Source of the DNA: Thermoleophilia bacterium | GTDB lineage: Bacteria; Actinomycetota; Thermoleophilia; Gaiellales; Gaiellaceae | Direction: 5' to 3' | NCBI GenBank assembly: GCA_025935275.1 | Contig: JAICVP010000089.1 | Location: 1 to 8,040, forward strand | DNA length: 8,040 nucleotides | In this document: positions 1 to 4,690 of the stretch, one piece after another | Layout: each line of letters opens with the position of its first letter | Numbering within the stretch: the stretch's first letter is position 1 | Position numbers and translations under genes: made by a program | The notes under the pieces: model-generated | Seen by the model: only the letters and a program-made list of their open reading frames with translations | Database searches by the model: none | What the model was told of the DNA's origin: nothing

Positions 1-182
1 GCGACACCGTCCACGTCCTCGAAGCCCAGGTCGCGCAGCTCGAGGAGGCGCACGACGAGCGCAGCGATCTCGTCGCCGGTGCGCTCCGACTCGGTGGCGA
101 CACGCCAGTGCTCGACCAGCTCGTCGCCGTCGTAGATCCCGAGCACCGTCTGCGTGTTGCCGACGTCCACGGCCAGCAACAT
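1..182 (-). CDS. coaX: Type III pantothenate kinase, N-terminal part (cut by window edge)
   Basis: This gene makes the first enzyme of coenzyme A synthesis, which phosphorylates pantothenate with ATP in the cytoplasm. About 60 N-terminal residues are visible, beginning MLLAVDVGNTQTVLGIYDGD. The DVGNT motif at residues 6-10 is the phosphate-binding signature of the ASKHA-fold type III kinases, and the following beta-hairpin and the H-W-R-V-A-T-E stretch also fit CoaX. The rest of the protein lies beyond the left edge, so the catalytic and pantothenate-binding parts cannot be checked. The ATG start is preceded by AGGAAGG at 192-198 (9-base spacing), which overlaps the stop codon of the upstream DUF2469 gene. 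The gap between the two genes is 14 bases, so cotranscription with folK and the DUF2469 gene is likely. In mycobacteria coaX also lies downstream of folK, with panC and panD in between; those two are not seen here. Confidence 0.9.
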   Translation of the reverse strand, partial: MLLAVDVGNTQTVLGIYDGDELVEHWRVATESERTGDEIAALVVRLLELRDLGFEDVDGV

Positions 183-196
183 GGGTCAGGCCCTTC

Positions 197-565
197 CTAG
201 GAGATGTCGTCGTCGCCCGAGAGGGTCTCGCCGAGCTTCTCGGCCAGAGCCTCGGGCGTGAGGGTCGGCTCCTCGCCCTCGCCGCGCAGCTCCTCGATGG
301 TCACGTCGCTCGAGGTGTAGACCTCGGCGCGCGGGATCATGCGCATGGGGCGATTCTTGTCCCACACCCAGACGTCCTCCATGGTCAGGTGGAAGAACGG
401 ATAGCTCGTCTGCGGGAGCACACGCAGCTCGTGCCGGTTGCAGAGGTACGTCGAGTCCTGGGTGACGACGCAGAAGCGGAAGAGGCCGAAGACGTCGGAA
501 TACTCCTTCTTCAGCCGCAGCTCGAGCTTTGCCTCGTATTCGTCGAGCTCGTCGAGGTGGGACAT
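197..565 (-). CDS. DUF2469 family protein of unknown function
   Basis: This 122-residue protein resembles the small DUF2469 family of Actinobacteria (Rv2901c-like). Recognisable family features are an N-terminal acidic helix with E-Y-E..L-E-L-x-L and E-Y-S-D-V-F-G-L-F (about residues 9-30), Y-L-C-N-R-H-E-L (40-47), the W-V-W-D-K-N-R-P block (66-73), and a closing S-S-D-V-T-I-E-E-L (85-93). The last 30 residues are acidic and low in complexity, and look like a tail outside the conserved core. There is no signal peptide or membrane segment, so it is probably cytoplasmic. No biochemical role is established to my knowledge. It starts 4 bases after the folK stop and ends 14 bases before coaX, so it is probably the middle gene of a folK-DUF2469-coaX unit. 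No good Shine-Dalgarno is seen before the ATG, which fits translation by ribosomes finishing folK. The family call rests on remembered sequence patterns. Confidence 0.82.
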   Translation of the reverse strand: MSHLDELDEYEAKLELRLKKEYSDVFGLFRFCVVTQDSTYLCNRHELRVLPQTSYPFFHLTMEDVWVWDKNRPMRMIPRAEVYTSSDVTIEELRGEGEEPTLTPEALAEKLGETLSGDDDIS

Positions 566-569
566 ACGC

Positions 570-1031
570 TCATTCTAGCTCCGGGCCCAGCAGATCCCGC
601 AGGGGGCGCCCATCCGGCAGACGAAGCCCCGGATCGAGCTCCAGCAGCGGCTGGAGGACGAACGCGCGCTCGGCGAGCCGCGGGTGGGGAATCACCAGAC
701 CCGGCTCCGCGACGGTCTCGTCCCCGTAGAGCAGGAGGTCGAGGTCGATCGTCCGCGGGCCCCAGCGCTCCTCGCGATTGCGATCCCGGCCGAGGCCGCG
801 CTCGACCTCGAGCAGGCTCTCGAGCAACTCTCGCGGGCCGAGGGTCGTCTCGAGGGCGGCCGCCGCGTTCACGAACCGCGGCTGGTCGACCATCCCGACC
901 GGGTCGGTCTCGCGGAAGGACGAGACGGCCACGACTTCGATCCCATCTATGCTTCCGAGTGCTTCCAAAGCCTGCCTGAGAGTTGCCTCCCGCTCGCCGA
1001 GATTGGAACCGAGGCCGACGTAGGCGCGCAC
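570..1031 (-). CDS. folK: 2-amino-4-hydroxy-6-hydroxymethyldihydropteridine pyrophosphokinase (HPPK)
   Basis: HPPK transfers pyrophosphate from ATP to 6-hydroxymethyl-7,8-dihydropterin, making the pterin substrate for FolP. The 153-residue length is normal for a single-domain HPPK. All signature blocks are present: GLGSNLG at residues 6-12, R82 and R89 in the flexible ATP loop, PRTIDLDLLLYG at 92-103 with the two magnesium-binding aspartates D95 and D97, and IPHPRLAERAFVLQPL at 114-129. The start is GTG, supported by AGGGTGATC at 1036-1044, a good match to the extended anti-Shine-Dalgarno sequence at 4-base spacing. folK is separated from folB by the oppositely oriented metalloprotease gene, so it must be transcribed from its own promoter, most simply in the 49-base gap at 1032-1080. 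It is followed 4 bases later by the DUF2469 gene. Confidence 0.96.
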   Translation of the reverse strand: MRAYVGLGSNLGEREATLRQALEALGSIDGIEVVAVSSFRETDPVGMVDQPRFVNAAAALETTLGPRELLESLLEVERGLGRDRNREERWGPRTIDLDLLLYGDETVAEPGLVIPHPRLAERAFVLQPLLELDPGLRLPDGRPLRDLLGPELE

Positions 1032-1080
1032 GAAAGATCACCCTAGTCAGCGGCCGATGGCCATGCTTTGATCAGTCGCA
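1032..1080. promoter_or_regulatory. Divergent intergenic region between folK and the metalloprotease gene
   Basis: These 49 bases lie between two head-to-head start codons and should hold signals for both genes. On the minus strand the folK ribosome-binding site AGGGTGATC (1036-1044) is clear. On the plus strand no Shine-Dalgarno precedes the GTG at 1081, so a leaderless or weakly initiated message is possible. The region contains two short perfect palindromes, GGCC-GAT-GGCC at 1052-1062 and TGATCA at 1069-1074. No convincing -35/-10 pair was found for either direction. That promoters are here is inferred from gene layout. Confidence 0.4.
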
Positions 1081-2727
1081 GTGCGCAAGCTCGCCGGGGT
1101 CATACTTGTCTTCGCCGTCGCTCTGACCGCGGTGGGAAGCGCAAGCGCGGGAAGCGCTCATGGGCGCGCGGCGCTGCCGCGGCCCGAGGTCGCCTTGCAG
1201 CGCGCGCTCGCGGTTTTCCGGCCGCATCTCGCCGATCCGAGCTATCGGCTTCACGGGAAAGTCGACCCACGCGGCGGAACGGCACTGCTTCGTAACCTCG
1301 CGGCGTCGGTGCGTCAACTCTCGCCAGCGGATCGCCGTCTTGCAGAGGCGATTCTGGCGCGGCCGACCGATGCCGGCAACGGGAACTACACGGCGCCAAA
1401 GGGCGACTTCCGCCACAAGTGCTTCACGAACTTCTGCGTCCACTGGGTACGAAGCACGCGCGACGCACCCTCGCTTCGCGACCGAAACCCTAAGAACCAC
1501 ATCCCGGACTGGATCGACAAGGTGAAGTCGGTCATGAACTTCGTCTGGAACAAGGAAGTGACCGCGTTCGGCTACGGCCCGCCCAAGGCCGATGGCAACT
1601 CGGGATCCCATCGGGGCGGAAATCCGAACGCGAACATCGACATCTTCATCCAGGACGTCGGCCGCCAGGGCCTCTACGGCTACTGCACGAGTGATGACCC
1701 GAGACTCCAGGTGCGCAACGACGTCTCCGGCTACTGCGTCTTCGACGACGACTTCTCGAAGAGGCAGTTCGGCGGAGCTGCGACCGGCCTGGCCGCGCTC
1801 AAGGTGACCGCCGCGCACGAGTTCAACCACGCGATCCAATTCAAATATGACTTCTTCGAAGACCCCTGGTTCCTCGAAGCCACCGCCACCAACATGGAAG
1901 CGGACGTCTACCCCGGGATCCATGACAACTACCAGTACTTTCCCCTGAGCCCACTCAGCAAGGACAACCCACACCGTCCGATTGACCGCTGGGGAAACTC
2001 GAGACAGGTCTTCGACGGCACCCAGTACGGCTCGTGGATCTTCTTCCGCTTCCTCGCCGAGTACTTCAGCTCTCCCAGCGTGCATCCAGCGCCCAGCGCG
2101 CCCAGCCCGTCATTCGTGCACGAGATCTGGGTGGATGCAAAGGCAATCCCCGGAACGATCGATGGGGCCGAGTACTCGACGGAGGCAATCGAGACCTTCC
2201 TCGACGACCACGGCGAGAATTTTCCCTCACTCTTCCGCCAGTTTGGTGTTGCGAACGCTGCGCCGGCCGCTTGGTACAAGGACGGCACGGCTTTCAACAC
2301 GCGCGCCGGTCAGAGCTACACACTCAACACCGTCCCCGGCGGATCCTCGGGCCCAGCGGACTTGAAGATGACGCACATGTCGAACGACTACTGGTTCTTC
2401 AAGCCTGGGGCAGGCGCAACGACGCTGGACATCGACGTGGACTTCCCCACAGCTATCACGAGCCCACGCGCTACGGTGCTGAGGTTCGATGTAGGCGACC
2501 CCGAGCCCGTTGAGCAAGAGATCCCACTCGATGTGGACGGAGACGGGAGCCTGGCCGGTGTGCCGTTCGACAGCAGTGTGGCCAAGGTGGTCATCGTGGT
2601 CACCAACGCGAGCACGCGCTTTACGCAGTGCTTCACCGATCAGCGCGCTCCGCTCTTCTCGTGCTCTGGGAAGCCGCAGGACGACTCCCCGACGCAGAAC
2701 TACCAGCTCGACCTGGTCTTCCCCTAA
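1081..2727 (+). CDS. Secreted zinc metalloprotease, MXAN_6640-like
   Basis: This 548-residue protein is probably an exported zinc peptidase. Residues 1-23 form a signal peptide (basic M-R-K, hydrophobic core, then SASAG with likely cleavage near 23). About 24-105 looks like a propeptide. The catalytic domain carries HEFNH at 246-250 with a candidate third zinc ligand E266 in W-F-L-E-A-T-A, a gluzincin-like arrangement, and Y-G-S-W-I-F-F-R-F-L further on. Six cysteines outside the signal peptide (114, 119, 202, 219, 517, 528) could form three disulfides, fitting an extracytoplasmic location. The C-terminal part appears beta-rich and has a calcium-loop-like DVDGDGS at 484-490. There is no anchor or cell-wall signal at the C-terminus. 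An in-frame TGA at 1069-1071 leaves GTG 1081 as the only upstream start; no Shine-Dalgarno is visible. Codon use looks host-like, so recent transfer is not indicated. It interrupts the folate operon and shares stop-codon bases with folB. The substrate is unknown. Confidence 0.85.
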   Translation: MRKLAGVILVFAVALTAVGSASAGSAHGRAALPRPEVALQRALAVFRPHLADPSYRLHGKVDPRGGTALLRNLAASVRQLSPADRRLAEAILARPTDAGNGNYTAPKGDFRHKCFTNFCVHWVRSTRDAPSLRDRNPKNHIPDWIDKVKSVMNFVWNKEVTAFGYGPPKADGNSGSHRGGNPNANIDIFIQDVGRQGLYGYCTSDDPRLQVRNDVSGYCVFDDDFSKRQFGGAATGLAALKVTAAHEFNHAIQFKYDFFEDPWFLEATATNMEADVYPGIHDNYQYFPLSPLSKDNPHRPIDRWGNSRQVFDGTQYGSWIFFRFLAEYFSSPSVHPAPSAPSPSFVHEIWVDAKAIPGTIDGAEYSTEAIETFLDDHGENFPSLFRQFGVANAAPAAWYKDGTAFNTRAGQSYTLNTVPGGSSGPADLKMTHMSNDYWFFKPGAGATTLDIDVDFPTAITSPRATVLRFDVGDPEPVEQEIPLDVDGDGSLAGVPFDSSVAKVVIVVTNASTRFTQCFTDQRAPLFSCSGKPQDDSPTQNYQLDLVFP

Positions 2728-3086
2728 CGTCGGGAGCGCTCGATCGTCGCCGCGCTGTAGGACGCGGGCGCTTCTAGCTGCACCTCGGGCTTCCTGACGC
2801 GCACGCGCACGCGTGAGACGTCGAATCGCTCCACGATCGCATCCGCGATGGCGGCGGCGAGCGCCTCGATCAGGTTGAACCGGTGGCCGTCCGAGATCTC
2901 GCGGATGCACGCGACGACCTGTGTGTAGTCGATCGTGTCGTCGAGTCGGTCGGTGCGGACGCCTGCGTCGTGAGCCACGAGCCACACGTCGAAGAGGAAG
3001 AGCTGCCCCGCCTCCTGCTCCTCGGCGGTTGCACCGTGAAAGCCTCGCAGCTCGAGGCCGTCGATCTCGATCTCCATCTGGCTCAT
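2724..3086 (-). CDS. folB: Dihydroneopterin aldolase
   Basis: FolB cleaves 7,8-dihydroneopterin to 6-hydroxymethyl-7,8-dihydropterin and glycolaldehyde, supplying FolK. The 120-residue length is typical. Visible family motifs are L-R-G-F-H-G-A at residues 13-19, E-E-Q-E-A-G-Q-L-F (22-30) with the conserved glutamate, D-D-T-I-D-Y (49-54) with the conserved tyrosine, L-I-E-A-L-A (72-77) with the pterin-anchoring glutamate E74, and V-R-V-R-K-P (95-100) with catalytic lysine K99. The ATG start at 3086 is decided by a perfect GGAGGT at 3093-3098 with 6-base spacing. The start overlaps the folP stop by 4 bases (ATGA), so the two are probably translationally coupled. At the other end the TAG stop overlaps the TAA stop of the convergent metalloprotease gene. 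Confidence 0.96.
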   Translation of the reverse strand: MSQMEIEIDGLELRGFHGATAEEQEAGQLFLFDVWLVAHDAGVRTDRLDDTIDYTQVVACIREISDGHRFNLIEALAAAIADAIVERFDVSRVRVRVRKPEVQLEAPASYSAATIERSRR

Positions 3087-3904
3087 GCGCGCACCTCCAG
3101 GGCGTGCGCGGCCGCAAGGGCCTCGACGTGCTCGCGCACGTCGTGCACGCGGAAGAGCGACGCGCCGCGCTCGTAGGCGAGAACCGCGACCGCCACGCCG
3201 GCGGACACGGGGCCCGTGAGGGCTTCGTCGTCGCCCAGGAGCCGCCCGAGGAACCGCTTCCGGGAAGCACCGACGAGCACAGGGCGGCCAAGCGCCACGA
3301 TCTCATCCAGTCGCGCCAGAAGCTCGAGGTTGTGCGCCACCGTCTTCCCGAAGCCGATTCCGGGATCGAGGCAGATTCGCTCCTCGCCGATGCCGACCGC
3401 GGTCGCAAACTCCAGACGCTCCTCCAGGAAGGCCTTCACGTCGGAGACGACGTCGTCGTAGCGGGGGTCGTCCTGCATCGTGCGCGGCTCGCCGAGCATG
3501 TGCATGAGGCAGAGGCAGGCATCCGAATCGGCCACCACGCCCGCAAGCTCGGGATCGCCGCGAAGCGCAGTGACGTCGTTCACGAGCACCGCGCCGGCTG
3601 CGAGCGCCACCCGCGCGACCTCGGCCTTCGACGTGTCGATCGAGACCGGCGCATCCGGGAGTGCGGCGAGCACCGGCTCGACGCGGCGAAGCTCCTCGTC
3701 CAAGGAGACGCTCTCGGCGCCGGGGCGGGTGGACTCACCGCCGATGTCGATGATCGCCGCGCCTTCGTCCAGCATCCCGCGCGCCTCCGCGATCGCCGCC
3801 TGCGGATGGAGAAATGCGCCGCCGTCGGAGAAGGAATCGGGCGTCACGTTGACCACGCCCATGACACTCGGGCGGGGCAGCAGCTCATGGATGGACTCCT
3901 TCAC
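3083..3904 (-). CDS. folP: Dihydropteroate synthase
   Basis: FolP condenses p-aminobenzoate with hydroxymethyldihydropterin pyrophosphate to give dihydropteroate; it is the target of sulfonamides. The 273-residue TIM-barrel protein has every family signature: NVTPDSFSDGG at 19-29, GGESTRPGA at 55-63, SIDTSK at 88-93, N109-D110, D-P-G-I-G-F-G-K-T at 180-188, G-A-S-R-K-R-F-L-G at 212-220 and R-V-H-D-V at 252-256. No key residue is missing, so it should be active. The start is taken as GTG at 3904, which leaves a normal short lead before the first barrel strand. A possible ribosome-binding AGGA lies 10 bases upstream, a rather long spacing; a leaderless start is the alternative. It is the first gene of a two-gene folP-folB unit and is divergent from the PHP gene, with 20 bases between their starts. 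In mycobacteria folE stands directly upstream; here it does not. Confidence 0.97.
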   Translation of the reverse strand: MKESIHELLPRPSVMGVVNVTPDSFSDGGAFLHPQAAIAEARGMLDEGAAIIDIGGESTRPGAESVSLDEELRRVEPVLAALPDAPVSIDTSKAEVARVALAAGAVLVNDVTALRGDPELAGVVADSDACLCLMHMLGEPRTMQDDPRYDDVVSDVKAFLEERLEFATAVGIGEERICLDPGIGFGKTVAHNLELLARLDEIVALGRPVLVGASRKRFLGRLLGDDEALTGPVSAGVAVAVLAYERGASLFRVHDVREHVEALAAAHALEVRA

Positions 3905-3924
3905 CGGAGCTCTATCCTGCCAGA
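3905..3924. promoter_or_regulatory. Compact divergent start region with candidate leaderless promoter
   Basis: Only 20 bases separate the GTG of folP from the GTG of the PHP gene. On the plus strand TATCCT at 3913-3918 matches the -10 consensus at 4 of 6 positions, and transcription starting 7 bases past it would begin exactly at the GTG at 3925, giving a leaderless mRNA. No Shine-Dalgarno is seen for that gene, which agrees. On the minus strand the same bases read AGGATAGA, which could be a weak ribosome-binding site or an overlapping -10 for folP. Leaderless messages are common in Actinobacteria; applying that here is inference. Confidence 0.35.
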
Positions 3925-4677
3925 GTGATCGACCTCCATTCGCACGTGCTCCCGGGGGTCGACGACGGCGCCCGGACGATCGACGACAGCCGCCAGCTCG
4001 CCCGCCGCGCGGCGAGCGAGGGAATCACCGCGATCGCGGCGACACCCCACGTTCGCGCCGACTACCCCACGACCCCTGACCGGATGGAAGCTGGGGTCGA
4101 GACTCTTCGGGTGGATTTCGCAGAGCAGCGAATCCCGGTCGAGATCCTGCACGGAGGGGAGATCGACCTGGATGCGATGCGACAGCTCGGCCCGGACGAC
4201 CTCCGGCGGTTCACGATCGCCCAGGGCGGCAGGTATCTCCTCGTGGAGTTCCCGTACACGGGCTGGCCGCTCGACCTCGAGCAAAAGCTTTTCGACCTCG
4301 CCCTCACCGGAATCGTGCCGATCCTCGCCCATCCCGAGCGAAATCGTGAGGTCCAGGCAGACCCACGCCGCCTCGCGCCGTTCGTGGGGCGGGGAGGTCT
4401 CGTGCAGGTGACCGCGGCTTCGCTCGAGGGACGAATCGGCCGAAGCTCGCGAAAAGCCGCGGAGGATCTGATCGAAGCCGGCCACGCCCACCTGCTTGCG
4501 AGCGACGCGCACACACCCGAAGTCAGAGAGGTCGGGTTAGCCGGCGCCGTGGAGGCCCTCCCGAACGACGAGCTCGCGCACTTCCTCACCGAGGAGGCGC
4601 CCGCGGCGATCGTCGCGGGCGAACCGGTGCCTCACCCGCCTACGGCGAGGCGACGCCGCAGATTCTTCGGCCGCTAG
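3925..4677 (+). CDS. PHP-domain phosphoesterase, CpsB/CapC/YwqE tyrosine phosphatase family
   Basis: This 250-residue protein belongs to the PHP metal-dependent phosphoesterases, closest in pattern to the CpsB/CapC/YwqE protein-tyrosine phosphatases that act on bacterial tyrosine kinases of capsule synthesis. Metal-ligand motifs are in order: D-L-H-S-H-V-L-P-G-V-D-D-G-A at 3-16 (H5, H7, D14), A-T-P-H at 39-42, G-G-E-I at 77-80 (E79), A-H-P-E-R-N at 135-140 (H136) and S-D-A-H at 193-196 (D194, H196). The metal site therefore looks complete. There is no signal peptide or membrane segment. The last 10 residues form a basic tail with five consecutive arginines (242-246). No kinase, polymerase or glycosyltransferase gene is nearby, so the usual capsule context is missing and the substrate is open. 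It stands alone on the plus strand, divergent from folP and convergent with ftsH, with 7 bases to the ftsH stop. The GTG start keeps the D-x-H-S-H motif at the N-terminus as in the family. Confidence 0.88.
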   Translation: MIDLHSHVLPGVDDGARTIDDSRQLARRAASEGITAIAATPHVRADYPTTPDRMEAGVETLRVDFAEQRIPVEILHGGEIDLDAMRQLGPDDLRRFTIAQGGRYLLVEFPYTGWPLDLEQKLFDLALTGIVPILAHPERNREVQADPRRLAPFVGRGGLVQVTAASLEGRIGRSSRKAAEDLIEAGHAHLLASDAHTPEVREVGLAGAVEALPNDELAHFLTEEAPAAIVAGEPVPHPPTARRRRRFFGR

Positions 4678-4690
4678 CTAGGCGCTAGCT
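4672..4690. repeat. Repeated CGCTAGCT octamer holding both convergent stop codons
   Basis: CGCTAGCT occurs at 4672-4679 and again at 4683-4690. The TAG stop of the PHP gene (4675-4677) is in the first copy and the TAG stop of ftsH (4687-4685 on the minus strand) is in the second. The inner GCTAGC is its own reverse complement. There is no long stem or T-run, so I do not call a terminator here. Short weak hairpins (CGGCG/CGCCG at 4643-4658, GCCGG/CCGGC at 4695-4706) lie inside the flanking genes. Confidence 0.5.

Noticed and set aside
511..1041. Minus-strand open frame overlapping folK in another frame
   Set aside because: The translation is an Arg/Gly/Pro-rich shadow; FolK in the neighbouring frame has all family motifs.
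1072..2085. Minus-strand open frame (337 codons) opposite the metalloprotease
   Set aside because: The plus-strand frame has a signal peptide, HEFNH and family-like order. The minus frame has no recognisable domain.
2085..2110. Tandem repeat in the metalloprotease gene (CCAGCG-like units)
   Set aside because: It is just the coding of a short Pro/Ala/Ser linker and has no regular unit length.
2227..3408. Minus-strand open frame (393 codons) across the metalloprotease end, folB and folP
   Set aside because: It crosses three well-supported genes in another frame and is Arg/Ser/Ala-rich without motifs. High GC makes stop codons scarce.
2921..3928. Plus-strand open frame (335 codons) opposite folB and folP
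   Set aside because: It is antisense to clear FolB and FolP, with no motif and no ribosome-binding site support.
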